Positions 10,555-20,946 of a stretch of DNA of 64,000 nucleotides are shown here, piece by piece; position 1 is the stretch's first letter; each line of letters begins with the position of its first letter. The stretch is from Henricia sp. BOLD:AAB3569. Lineage: Eukaryota > Echinodermata > Asteroidea > Spinulosida > Echinasteridae. The notes beneath the pieces were generated by a model, which saw only the letters and a program-made list of their open reading frames with translations, did not search any database and was not told the DNA's origin. The stretch lies in NCBI GenBank assembly GCA_037783545.1, contig JBBELK010000305.1, positions 1,550,001 through 1,614,000 of the forward strand, read 5' to 3'. Both the position numbers and the translations under genes were made by a program.

Positions 10555-11020
10555 CAATGTGAAAAATTGCATCTGAAGCAATTGGAAATTGAAAACCAAC
10601 CAGCGATGGTCAGACTAAACAGGGTATGGAAAAGCAACATCAGCTTCCAGACCAAGTTCATGCTCTACAAGTCGCTGGTCGTCTCCATCTTGCTCTACGG
10701 GTGTGATACATGGACTCTTCTGGCCGATACAGAAAGGAGAACCCAGGCTTTCGAAACCAAAAGCCTGAGAAAGCTGCTCCGCATCTCCTACATGGAGCAC
10801 AAAACCAACGATTTTGTGCGGAGCAAGGTCAAGAACCTCGTGGGCCCACAGGAACCTCTCCTTGCCATGCACCATCAAGCGGCGGAAGCTGGCGTGGTTT
10901 GGCCACACCACGCGGCATGACAGCCTCTGCAAGACCATCATGCAAGGCACCATCGAAGGCGCACGCAGACGAGGGCGACAACGGAAGAGCTGGTCCGCCA
11001 CACCCCCGCCCTTCCGCCGT
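10555..11020 (+). pseudogene. RTE-like LINE, 3' end of reverse transcriptase ORF
   Basis: One frame reads FMLYKSLVVSILLYGCDTW, TQAFETKSLRKLLRISYMEH and RSKVKNLVGPQEPLLA. The next frame continues KRRKLAWFGHTTRHDSLCKT and GTIEGARRRGRQRKSW, so a frameshift lies near 10865. These blocks typify the C-terminus of RTE-clade LINE proteins that are abundant in marine invertebrates. The start of the 179-codon frame (10381) before about 10555 is not family-like. 5'-truncated and dead. Confidence 0.85.
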
Positions 11021-11119
11021 GTTTGTCCCCAAGATGGAGGGAGAGAGTAATGCAGGCACGTGCACATGATTCTATTGTTCTCTCCCTCTATGTGGAGGAA
11101 AATACGTGGGAGTTTAGTG

Positions 11120-11385
11120 GTCCATGACACCATGAAACCGCCATATAAACGACATACAAAACTGTATAATTATGATGTATGGTAGTCCATACAAGACATC
11201 GCAGAATACGGCATTTTTGCCTCCATTTTGGAAAATGGCCGCCGTTTATCCTTATAAACCGCCTTTGTATTCCATCAAACTTCGCGTTTTGCTTTAGTGT
11301 ACTCACGGGCTTGACAAATCAGAAGGCCTGGGGTTTCTGACTGAAAATAAATATTGTGCGCCATCTACTCTATTTTGTTTTTAAA
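11120..11385 (+). repeat. Dispersed repeat D2, copy B
   Basis: Inverse match to 6075-6335. It contains GATGTATGGTAGTCCATAC, AAAATGGCCGCCG, CTTGACAAATCAGAAGGCC and GTGCGCCATCTACTC. It follows directly on the RTE fragment. Confidence 0.6.
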
Positions 11386-11785
11386 CTCCAGACAAGTATA
11401 TCCTTCTTGAAGAAAAATCCAGCATTTGCACCTTTTCCGATTCTCTACATATCCCTCTAGCAGACTATACCGCAGTTTATTTCAAATTGTCCGTTTTAAG
11501 TGGATAAATCGCAAGCAAAAGTGCGGTTTTCGAAAATGAAATTTTCGCAATTTCTGAAACGCCCATTAGGTTTTGTTTTTAAATACAGGTCGCTCATTAG
11601 GCCACTCGAGGTAAGGGCTATACCGAAGGTAAGGGCTACCGAAGTCGATTACGGAGAAAATAGCCCTTCACGCTGAAACAAGACCAGAATTATCAGTCTC
11701 TTTACGACACGAGTGGGGCTGGGAGGGGTAACTATAGTCCGAATCAAGGCAACCAAGTTGCCTCTACCACTATTATGAACAAGCA
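11386..11785. other. No recognised feature
   Basis: AT-rich; a short GTAAGGGCTA(TA)CCGAAG word is doubled near 11610-11640. Nothing else supported. Confidence 0.4.
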
Positions 11786-12059
11786 TGGTAAAGTGCCTTG
11801 CTCAAGGGCACAAGTGCCACAACCTGTCGCGGCCAGTATTCGAACCCACATTCTAGTACTGACACAGGAACTTGAGTTCGATGCACTAGACCGCTGGGCC
11901 ATAACACCCCACATTAATGATATGGTAAAGTGCCTTGCTCAAGGGCACAAGTGCCACAACCTGTCGCGGCCAGTATTCAAACCCACATTCTAGTACTGAC
12001 ACAGGAACTTGAGTTCGATGCACTAGACCGCTGGGCCATAACACCCCACATTAATGATA
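11786..12059 (-). mobile_element. SINE S1, two copies in exact tandem (137 bp each)
   Basis: Units 11786-11922 and 11923-12059 both run from TGGTAAAGTGCCTTGCTCAA to CACATTAATGATA. The only difference I see is TTCGAACCC in unit 1 against TTCAAACCC in unit 2, a change at a CpG inside the B-box. The head-to-tail arrangement with no extra sequence points to recent duplication by recombination or slippage, not to two insertions. Confidence 0.85.
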
Positions 12060-12465
12060 TGCGCGTGACCCCGTGACGCAATCCTGAGAAAGAGAAGTAA
12101 ACACGATTGTCAGCTCCAGTACGTTTATTACACGCAAAAACTCAGAAAACCGTCTCTGTTAGATGGTGTTTTTTAAAGAATTTGTTGCGTGCAAAAAGAC
12201 AGAGATATGCCCAGTAGTTGTGTGGTTGTATGTTTTACCAGACACTATGAACAAAAGAGCAGAAACATTTTCTTTCTTATTTCGAAGAATGAGAAAAATG
12301 AGTCGCGCATAAACAAAGTTGGAAGAAATAGGCGAACTTGTACCGACTAGGCTGCTGGGTGTTGGGTTATAATGTTCAGCTAGGCTGCGCCAGCAATTGA
12401 AAAGTCTGCATTAATTTGCAGATGAATTTTATTTCTGCGAAATCCAGGAATAACAACATTATAGC
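12060..12465. other. No recognised feature
   Basis: No supported frame. It ends at the TAA target site of the GC-rich element that follows. Confidence 0.4.
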
Positions 12466-12468
12466 TAA

Positions 12469-13091
12469 TACCCCAGTCACAATTAGCTTGCGGTGGGTTT
12501 GCGAGTAGTTTGCCACGGATTTTTAGGCATTTTCGGCCGGCGCCCCACGGGACTCCTTGCGGCTGCCGGGTCATTTTTGGGCATCGGGCGGGCATCGAGT
12601 TACTTTTAAATCGGATTGTAAACCTGGTGCGGCGTTTCGCATCGCAAACTGATCGCCACTAAATCGGTCGATGCCTGACCGATGTCCGGCAGGGCATCGC
12701 ACACATCGGGCGGGCTCCGGGCAAAATTGTTGACAACCCAGACAATCCATATATCGGCCAGGCGCCGCACAGGCGCCGCTCAGACGCCGGCCGGGTTCTG
12801 CCCCGCGTCCGGCCGACTTGACGGCGCCCGGCCGGAAATCGGCCAGATATCGGCTGGGGTATCGCAGTGACATAGGCAGGACATCGACAGGACATCGGAC
12901 GAGTGCCTGCCGGACACCGGCCGATAAACGGGCCAAGAAATCGACCCCATTCCGTCATGGCAGCGTGCGGGGCACTTTTAATTGTGACTGTGACCGCCCA
13001 ATCGCGCGATCTTTCGCCGACCTCTACACGCCGGCCGATGCCTATAAATCGCACACGCCGCCCGGCCTCCGCTTTAATTGTGACTTAGGTA
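12469..13091. mobile_element. GC-rich Harbinger-like element H1, copy 1
   Basis: Ends TACCCCAGTCACAATTA and TAATTGTGACTTAGGTA are inverted repeats, flanked by TAA (12466-12468) and TAA (13092-13094). The 623 bp body is dense in CGGCCG, GATGTCC and GGCGCC words and strongly CpG-rich against its surroundings. A TWA target duplication is the hallmark of PIF/Harbinger elements. Overlapping frames of up to 131 codons recur in other copies (39888, 43685, 53904), but they result from stop-poor GC-rich DNA and are broken by indels between copies. No transposase is present. Confidence 0.85.
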
Positions 13092-13164
13092 TAAAAGAAT
13101 AGTGTTTATAAATTGCCTTGTAGAAATTTGAATGAACGGTACATTTGCAAAGGATTTTTTAAAG

Positions 13165-13350
13165 CACCGTCAGTTGGCAATTTCTCCCATTCTACACGAA
13201 AAAAATAATGTCGTCCACCATTTTACACGGAAAAAAAATGTCGTGTTTGTTACCTTTGTTATCAGCACTTTTAGTCGAGTTTTTGTTGTCAACTCATGAA
13301 GTAAATTTTGGGTCACTGCAAAATAATGATGTAATTGGGCTTTAAAATCA
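13165..13350 (-). repeat. Dispersed repeat D3 fragment
   Basis: Shares GTTTGTTACC..TG.TATCA, ACACTTTTAGTCG-like and TTTTGGGTCACTGCAAA with 62100-62275 in the same orientation. Confidence 0.55.
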
Positions 13351-14303
13351 GTGATGAAAAACCGTTAACTGTAAGGCATGGCAAGAGACGGCCATTTTGA
13401 GTGCTCAACTATTTCGCACAATCAGGAGAACCTTATTTCAGCTAGGGTCTCCAGGTGTGAAAATGTCACCGTGTCCCACGGCTGTTCCTTGTGCCCCATT
13501 TCTTAAATAATATTAACCATCTTCTCAGTGCCAAGAAATCCGTAATTATTTTATCGCGCCAGTTTCCAATTTTCGCAGCAGATACGTTACCATAGTAACG
13601 GAGCAACCTGCAAATAACCAAATCAGCAGGCTTGAAATTCGGATCACGAGCGTGGTGGGCGTTTTGATTGCATTATACCTGCCCAGCTACCTCACGGTTT
13701 GTATTAAAACTGAAGCAACAAATAAAAATGTACCTCAATCAATCCGTCTGGTGAGATTGACCATTAAAGAAGCAATGCGCTGAAAGGTTCAACACTTGTT
13801 TAGCGCGGTATAGGTTGTGCTTTTGTGGGGGAGGGGAAAGGGACGGGGTGCACGTCGATTTGCCTTTAATATCCCCAAGCTTACATTATAAACGATCCGG
13901 TGAAACCTTATGACCCCGGACAGTTTCAATGGGATGTATATTTTTAACATCACCCACACTGCAGTCACGAATACCATTTCCTATCTGGCCCACGCGCAAA
14001 GGTGATTGTCTCTCAGTATGGTAACATTGAATGTTCTCAATAGCATTATGATGATGTCCTGAAGCCTGAAGGGGACTGCACTGTGACCACTCTAAAAAGT
14101 GCATATAGCTGTTAATGTGAAGATTTAAGGGATATGGGGAAATCCCCAAGGTGTTAATTTGGTGATACACAATAGTAAAATGTCTGTCCATCTGCTGCAG
14201 AAGAAGTAGCCAAATCGAGTACTGAGTGAAAACGTCACCCTTTGTGTGCTGCCTAGGTTCTACACCAAAACCATGCAGTGAACCTTCCCCTGCGCTTTAG
14301 GAA
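13351..14303. other. No recognised feature
   Basis: No coding frame, splice pair or repeat that I can support. CCATAGTAACGGAGCAAC near 13590 vaguely resembles the M1 interior. Confidence 0.4.
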
Positions 14304-14541
14304 TGGACATTTCAGACTACCGGAGAATGTTTTGACCCAATTACCATAGTAACTGACGTCACACAATAGTCGTTTATAAGCCATTAGCGAATAGAGTACT
14401 AAAGTGTGACGTCGTTTCCAGGGTATGGGTCTGAACATTCGCTGGTAATCTAACACGCCCATAGGTAAAGCGTAGGAAAACAGTTTTAGTGTAGACCCAG
14501 TAACCTTGGCAAGACGGAAACAACGGTGTTTTAGTACTCTA
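14304..14541. mobile_element. MITE M1: one partial inverted copy plus one full copy
   Basis: 14392-14541 runs from TAGAGTACTAAAGTGTGACG to TTTTAGTACTCTA, with TTCGCTGGTAATCTAAC inside, and is the cleanest pair of M1 ends. Just upstream, 14304-14371 is the inverse of the left part of M1 (GACCCAATTACCATAGTAAC and TGACGTCA). The two face each other, so either one copy was inserted beside another or a composite formed. Confidence 0.75.
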
Positions 14542-14544
14542 TTC

Positions 14545-15120
14545 TTCAGCACACGAGCCTTCACACTATTGCACATAAACCACGCTCTTTCGCTGCGCTA
14601 ACCGCTTTCTTGTGTGCAAAGCCCTCTGGTATACAACGTAACTCGTACGTAACATGGCAGAACACAAGGTTAGAGTATGGGATTTTACGGTCAACTGTCA
14701 CTTGCTGTTTACTTTCTATAGACTGATCCAAGCATCCGCCATTACTGGTAGTTAGCTATATATATATAACTGGAGACGGCATCTGGCTGGAATCGCGTCC
14801 GCGCGTGCGTTTTCAAAGTAGGGTAAACAACAATCTTGTTCGTATGCATTGTACACGTACTGCAGCAAAGCACGCAAAGTGACGCGTTAATACCCTTCCT
14901 ACGCGCCGCCATTGTTCGGCCGCGCATTTCTACACAAACACTCCCAGATGGCGTATCCAGTATATGTATGTAAATCAATGGTTAGGCCTATATATTGCTT
15001 CAAGTTCGCGCGCGCGTTTTCAGGACTCGAAACGCGCGCGTACTGGCTCGTCACGGCACTCTATTGGCCGAGGAGGTATTCAACGCGTGCACGCGACCCG
15101 CACGGGTGCATAATGTCGTC
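14545..15120. other. No recognised feature
   Basis: Contains a (TA)n run at 14757-14768 and GCGCGCG clusters around 15007-15040. No gene supported. Confidence 0.4.
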
Positions 15121-15123
15121 TCA

Positions 15124-15887
15124 GGTCGGGGTCACACGAATTACGAAATCCCAATTTATTGCAGTATTACTATAGACTGGTTCCCTTCCACATATTCCAC
15201 ATAGGAGAATATAAGGACAAGGTGAAGGCCGCTTCATCTTGATCTGTCATTTGTCGTCTTTGCGGGTGCGCATTGTGTGTTTTATATTGAAAAATTGGCA
15301 AAGCCCTTTGCTTTAGGCAATGTACTTTATTTACATTTGGATATGTTCGACATGCACGGCCGGGTTACAAATGCCAATGCAAAATATACGCACTTACTGA
15401 ATTTAACAAAAATAATAACCACGTGACCACGGGCAGATTTCTGCCCGTCATGGCCGCCCTTTACCGATCCTTATATTTTCGCAATAAGCGATAAGATCGG
15501 GAACCAATCTAGTATTACTATAGTACGATAACGAGATTTTGTTGCGCGTGACCTCAAATGTTATTGTAATCGTATCACAATCGGCCAACGACGAGAATTA
15601 CAATAAATTGGCGAAAAACCGCCTGTGACCCCATCTCGTCATTGTATTACAATCCATCCCATACGGCCTTGCAAACCTTCCCCACGCGCGCCCGCGTTCA
15701 TTCTGTTTTACAGGCGCGCGGCGCGGTGAGACATCAAGGACGCACACGTAACACGGGAAAAGCCACTGCAAGGGACTATGGGACGGATTACAATACAATT
15801 ACGAGATTGTGTTGCTCGTGAGACCCCACTTTATTATATTACGATTACAATCCGATTATATAATAAGTTTGTCGTGTGACCCCGGTC
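15124..15887. mobile_element. Harbinger-like element H2, interrupted by another element
   Basis: Left end GGTCGGGGTCACACGAATTA and right end GTCGTGTGACCCCGGTC are inverted repeats. The flanks are TCA (15121-15123) and TTA (15888-15890), one base different. The interior repeats ATTACGA, ATTACAAT and CGAGATT words. The TAGACTGG element at 15173-15511, with its own duplication, sits inside the left part; without it H2 would be about 416 bp. No coding potential. Confidence 0.7.
15173..15511. mobile_element. TAGACTGG-ended element, copy with perfect 9 bp duplication
   Basis: Starts TAGACTGGTTCCCTTCCAC and ends GATCGGGAACCAATCTA. GTATTACTA is repeated exactly at 15164-15172 and 15512-15520. Inside, AGGAGAATATAAGGACAAGG parallels the ATATGAGGACAGG of the 4733 copy. 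Non-coding. Its insertion into H2 dates it as younger than H2. Confidence 0.85.
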
Positions 15888-15890
15888 TTA

Positions 15891-16424
15891 GTAATGATTT
15901 TTAATTCTAGTAGCTTTTGTAGGATGATAATCCGCTATGCAAATATATTTTTTGTGTAGTGGGTGCGTTCGATTAGCTTACTCAGACATCAAGAGGAGAA
16001 GCCCCAAGAAAATGAAAAACGAACGCCACGAAGTTTTCCCGCTTTAAATTCTAAAGAACCAGGTCAAAGGTTGTTGCAAGGCAGGGCCTCTCTGTCGTCT
16101 AAGTGAACGTAACTTGTAGTTCAGAATGCTATTGTTTGCGTTCGTCTAGCTTGCACGTAGAGCTGTATAAGAAATTCCTTTTAGACATTATTATTATTAT
16201 TTTTGCAATTCGACCCTCACTCCCTATCATATCTGTACCGTCTTCATCGCACCCTCGTGTTTTCATTTATAGATAATTTGTCCCCCTATGCTTGCAAATG
16301 CACACGTCCTGTTTAGTTGTGATGTCGAGGTCGCCGTCTGTTTTCAGAAATAATCTAAGGCACTCGAAAATAAATTATCTCCTAAGTAAAAACAAGTGGC
16401 CATTGTTCAACGTCCTTCGTTCAG
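15891..16424. other. No gene; ends in a splice-acceptor-like sequence
   Basis: No supported frame. An (ATT) run lies near 16191. The last bases CGTCCTTCGTTCAG fit a splice acceptor for the next segment. Confidence 0.35.
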
Positions 16425-16669
16425 ATTCAATTGCAAAACGGCCGTATGTTGGCAACTGAAGTGAAATTGTCTGGATCGTAAAATACCGCCCTTACGCGGT
16501 ACGCGTATCCGGATTTTGCATTGTCGGCACATCTCGATCGCGTATCGGAGAAGGGTGTATCATGTTTCAGTTTTTGCAATCTGCAAGGAAGGATGGGCAC
16601 ACAGTGGATATAATACTGTACCATATCCGCCGTATGGATTCTCCTAACTGTTATATTCCATGCCTGCAG
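16425..16669 (+). pseudogene. Candidate exon of a receptor-type tyrosine phosphatase
   Basis: An acceptor-like TTCGTTCAG precedes it and the perfect donor CAG|GTAAGATG follows. One frame is open except for a single TGA at 16457, and ends exactly in phase at the donor. It reads RPYAVRVSGFCIVGTSRS, then GEGCIMFQFLQSARKDG, then HTVDIILYHIRRMDSPNCYI. CIVGTSR fits the CX5R active-site loop of protein tyrosine phosphatases, where the usual preceding His is Phe; VDI...IRRM.SPN matches the helix and RP(N/H)M region that follows it. The changed loop would suit an inactive second (D2) domain or a decayed copy. If the true acceptor is downstream of the TGA the exon would be intact. Other phosphatase exons were not found nearby. 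Confidence 0.45.
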
Positions 16670-17789
16670 GTAAGATGTCACTTCTTGTAAAGTCCAAATT
16701 ATAAGCTTATTATAGCTGCTATAAACTATGATGCGATCTCAAATCGTAAATATTTAATCAGTTGTGAAACTCGTGACAACTTACAAAATTTGGCACTCTT
16801 ACAACACGCCTAGGCGTGCCGCCCCCTCCTCAATCAATTGGATGAATAAGTGTTATGCTCAGTGAATTAGCCTTTTGCGTGTAACATTTGCATAATGACT
16901 GGCGTCCCTAATTCGTTTTTTTTTTTTTTACTCTGACCGAAAGATTGAGGATACTGAGAAATGTAACATTTTGGTCAGTAATGTGTATGGGGCACCTCTT
17001 GTCGCAAGGCTATAACTGCACCAGCCTCCATAAAAGCTGCTGGGGATGTTTAGGTAGAATTACTTTTAACCCGTACTTTACAAACTAGCTGACTATTTCG
17101 AGAAGTTAAGACCATCTCTTATATTGAGAAGATTTTTGAGAGCTAATTTCCCGATAACTTGGAGTTACGCGTCTTCACTGCCGTAATAGCGGGTGAATAA
17201 TAAATTGTGACCAGAAAAGTCTCTGACCAGCAGCGGCTGCTCCGTCTAATTTTCCCAAATCGGGCTGATAAGCAGGGTTTCGGTTATATAGCCTTTTGTC
17301 AAGGCCTCGTGAATTTGGGCGATTTGGTGACGTGAGTAGAGTCTACACACGCCGAATGGCAAGACAGAAGGCATAACGTTCGCCCAGCCTTTGTATACTC
17401 CGCTCAAGACGCACGCCCAATTATCCCATATTTTACCAAACAATATACCCCAAAGCCATAAGGCCCTGCCATATGTAGTTTCGGTTAGATGATTGAAAGT
17501 TCCGTTTTTGGAGAATCATCGTTATTCTTGATCAAATTGGATATGGAATTTCGAAAGGGAAAATAGAGAATTACTGATGTACATTCAGTCAAACCTGTGT
17601 GTTGTGCAAATTTTGAGACGAACCCGAATTTGGTATTTACCTTAGGCCTTCTCCATGCGGACTATAGGTACCATACCAAATATTGAGTTAATACAATGCT
17701 CAGTTGCGCATCCATGCAACGCCAACGTTAGGCTCTTAGGGAAAACCTGAGGGAGTATACGACAGGGAGTGTTTCATAGATCAGCTTCT
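16670..17789. other. No recognised feature
   Basis: Would be intron if the preceding exon is real. A minus-strand frame of 65 codons (17246-17443) has no family resemblance. Oligo-T at 16917. Confidence 0.35.
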
Positions 17790-17990
17790 AGAGTCTCTTC
17801 CCGTAATGTCAAAGGTCTCGGGTGTGATTTTTCTCTCATCCTATATGTTTAGTAGAGCATCTGCTCGGAGTATCAGAGGTCGCGGGTTCGATACTTGAGT
17901 GTGATTTTTCTCTCATCCTATGTTTGGTTGTTTCATGTGCATGGTGACTAAGCACTATATATCAAATATTGCGTTCGGACACAGGTGGAA
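17790..17990 (+). mobile_element. tRNA-derived SINE S2, one truncated and one fuller copy
   Basis: AGTAGAGCATCTGCTCGGAG looks like a tRNA D-arm and A-box, and GAGGTCGCGGGTTCGATACT like the B-box. The following tail GTGTGATTTTTCTCTCATCC also ends a truncated unit just upstream (17815-17845). A minus-strand copy with the same tail is at 52855-52998. Confidence 0.7.
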
Positions 17991-18565
17991 TTACGTGATT
18001 TGTCTGCGCTTTATCTCGTTTAAAATGTATTAATGTAATTAAAACTTGAAAGTCAATCAAACTTCAAAACTGCCTCTGAACTGAAAAATTTACAAATTGT
18101 CAACTGATAGTACACTTAAATTCTTTGGCATCCAAATACACTGTATTATTTTACATTTCAGTTTGTGTAGGCCTAGGTCGTGTCTTCTGCATTTTAAACG
18201 CGCCGTTGTCTGATAAAACCTTATAACCCAGCAAAATCCCATGAAACAGTTTGGAGCGAAAATAAAAAAAATTCCCCCTTCCCCTCGTTCACATTAATTG
18301 CGATTATATATTCCAAGATTTTTCACCACAAGAGATTTTTGCAAGACGTGTGGCTTGTCTCACACATACGTCATTCGCTGTCTTTGGGGTCACTGTAATG
18401 CTTGCACGGGCACGCGACTTATAAGTGGATCCTCGATCTATATTTCACCCAAGCACGGGTCTGTCCTACTTGGGGGAATACACCCATATTGATATCTGGG
18501 GCGGGACCTTTTTCTGCATTACGGGGCGTCTCGTTCAAAGCAATTCCGAGTAATATCTGTATCAA
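17991..18565. other. No recognised feature
   Basis: AT-rich, short frames only. Confidence 0.4.
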
Positions 18566-18740
18566 TAGACTACTAAAGTGTGACGTCAGTTACTAGGGTA
18601 AATGGGTCTAAACATTCGCTGGTAATTTTAAACGTCCTGTGCTAAAGCACATGGAAACAGTTCACTGGTTTTAATGTAGACCGAGTAGCGCCTATACATT
18701 GGCAACTAATAAAGGGTCATGTTCTCACCTTAGTACTGTA
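18566..18740. mobile_element. MITE M1, copy
   Basis: TAGACTACTAAAGTGTGACG at the left and CTTAGTACTGTA at the right, with TTCGCTGGTAAT inside and TA on both sides. 175 bp, non-coding. Confidence 0.8.
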
Positions 18741-19453
18741 TGAAGCGAATTCGTAATTTGGAAACACGCATGTGCAAATTCCTCCACGTAACCACGTCAC
18801 ATATATTATTTCATACGTGTATTTTGGAGGCATTTGTTTATTTATTTATTATATTTATTTACCCAGGGTGTGCCCAAACAGTTCAGTAACAATTAGTAAC
18901 TGTAAACAAAGACAAAACTATAACTTCACAATTGTATACAAACACAAATTCGAACAAAATACAAGAACTACAACATCAAAATACACGGAACATCCTACAA
19001 TTTGCGAATAGACGATGTGCATGTACGTTGGACAATAACTGGAGTTTCAAGAAAATAAACAGCACAATAAGAAATAATATACGTGGCCCTGAAATTTACG
19101 CTAATGGTGGAAAGGGAAAAAACCCGCAAAAACTCTTTTTATAAGGAAAAACGGGAAAAATCCCCATACAACTCCTGGAGGAAAATTTAATTTAATGGCA
19201 GTCAAGTCACCCCACTCCGTAAATTAGCATTTATTCCCTTGCATTACCGGTATGTAAATATTATGTATTAACAAATTTCGTATTAGCTCTGGCAGCCTCG
19301 TCTTGGATTCCGAGCCATTGTATTACGTCACGCATCGTCTCATTTGCAAATTCTGTCACAAAAGAAAGCACCATCGGTTTCATTGACAATTTGAAATTCC
19401 TCTATACGTTCCACGAAGTGCCGATTTGAATAAGCTCAAAGAATGTAACAACA
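18741..19453. other. No recognised feature
   Basis: AT-rich, including ATTTATT runs. Two overlapping plus-strand frames (70-79 codons, Asn/Thr/Lys-rich) reflect composition only. Confidence 0.4.
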
Positions 19454-19456
19454 TTA

Positions 19457-20270
19457 TGCCCCGCTTCACTTACGCCACTAATATCCCGAATCGTGCCGAA
19501 TCGGAAATTGTCGAAATTCGTGGCGATTCGGCAAAAAATGAAAAATTTCGTGGAGATTCGGGAGGAGGTACGAAGCTGTTACGACTTAATTACGAAAGAC
19601 TTACGATAATTCGTGGCTATTCGGGTTGAAAAAAATGCCGAATGTCAAGAATGGGTTAAGAAACAGGTACGATTCCAAAGAATCATGTAATAATTGTACG
19701 AATAAGGTACGACTCACTTACGAATATACGACCTCGACGATTAAGTTACGACTACTACGACTTATCTACGAATAGTTTAAGATAATCGGCATTGTTCGTG
19801 ACATTTCGGCATAGGCCTATTCTTTGGTCACGAAAGGCTATACAAATCGGCCGATCGCTGGCCAACCCTTGCTGGCCGATTCGTGACCGTTTGGTACTTG
19901 ATTCGTACTACATGTACATTCGTGACATTCGTGCGTGTTTCGGGATGATTTCGGCGTGGGTCCACGAATTTGAGGGAGACACGAATGGCCAAGAATAGCC
20001 CAGAATGCAAAAGAATCGATTACGAAGCTGTTACGGACGATAAGAAATGGTTACGAAGTGTTTACGATACATCTACGAAATTGGAATTCGTGAACCCTCC
20101 CACGAAAGTTTTTGCAAAACAAAAACTTTCGTGGCGGCTCTGTACGAATGATTAAGAATCAACTAAGAATCATTTAAGAACTGCAAGAAACGTTTGAGGA
20201 TTATCCGATTCGGACAAATTTCCGATTCGGCACGATTCGGGATATTCGTAGCGTAAGTGAAAGCGGGGCA
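19457..20270. mobile_element. Harbinger-like element H3 with TTCGTG/TACGAA words
   Basis: Inverted ends of about 50 bp: TGCCCCGCTTCACTTACGCC at the left and GCGTAAGTGAAAGCGGGGCA at the right, continuing into CCCGAATCGTGCCGAATCGG. TTA flanks both sides (19454-19456 and 20271-20273). The 814 bp interior is packed with TTCGTGG, TACGAA, GATTCG and AAGAAT words. No protein resemblance. The TTA duplication supports PIF/Harbinger membership. Confidence 0.85.
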
Positions 20271-20273
20271 TTA

Positions 20274-20667
20274 GCCCTATATATTCACCACTTGCACGGA
20301 ACCGCCGTATTGACAAAAAAACGAGGCTTTCCTTGCAAGAACATGTCGGTTTCTGTGACGTTGACTTTTGACTATTGTAAAATATGATGTATGCCAAGAA
20401 ATCCTCGTTTTGAACGCAACCCTGCAAGTGGTGAATAACCCCCAAACTATTCAATTCAGCATACCTTTACTTTAATCGCGCGTGACCAGGATTTATCTCT
20501 GGTTCCCGCTGCTCATACCCCTAACGGGCACTAATAATGTGGTGATTTGGCATGTGGAAGGGGCGCGAGCACCTGATCGTCTTCAACGCAACAAGAAGAA
20601 TGCAGTTGATACCGTTGGCACCTGTAGATACAGCCTGTCGAACCATTTTAGCACAGAGTTTGACTTG
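20274..20667. other. No supported gene
   Basis: A plus-strand frame at 20482-20700 (72 codons) is not recognised. It overlaps the start of the orphan frame listed next. Confidence 0.35.
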
Positions 20668-20820
20668 ATCGAGCTTCTGTCTCCGAGTGTCCACCGTTAA
20701 ACCCTTTGGATGGATGATGTACCGCGAGCTGTCTCGATACTATGTCCCCAGGGAACTCATCTTTGTGGCCGATGAACTCAAGTGTACATATAGGGATGTA
20801 GGCGCCACTTCAGTATTCTA
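20668..20820 (+). CDS. Orphan exon-like frame
   Basis: Fifty codons between a TGA and a TAG. They read RVSTVKPFGWMMYRELSRYY, then VPRELIFVADELKCTYRDVG. Third positions are mostly C or G in the middle (for example CGC GAG CTG ... GTC CCC AGG GAA CTC ATC), unlike the AT-rich surroundings, which suggests a protein-coding past. I do not recognise the family. No clean splice sites bracket it. Confidence 0.25.
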
Positions 20821-20897
20821 GTACATCATCTGAAACTTTGATACTCTGCTGAGGTTATTTTCTCGGAGGCTCTTTCGTCAGGAACATTTTCTTTCAG

Positions 20898-20946
20898 GGG
20901 ATTTTAAAGGATGAAGGCAGAATTGGCATGTATCGTTGCTTTCCAG
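20898..20946 (+). CDS. Candidate 49 bp internal exon
   Basis: ACATTTTCTTTCAG precedes it and GTAAGACTG follows, both consensus-like. Only one frame is open, reading GILKDEGRIGMYRCFP, with a DEG..MYRC pattern that recalls the end of an immunoglobulin-like domain. That is weak evidence because it is 16 residues. It may belong with the orphan frame upstream, but the pieces cannot be joined with confidence. Confidence 0.35.

Noticed and set aside
10615..11133. 172-codon minus-strand frame
   Set aside because: Shadow of the RTE-like coding strand, which has clear LINE motifs on plus.
12571..13102. Long overlapping frames, repeated at 39990-40467, 43681-44312 and 53941-54361
   Set aside because: They look conserved because the DNA is the H1 repeat. 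Copies differ by frame-breaking indels, several frames are open at once on both strands, and no domain is visible.
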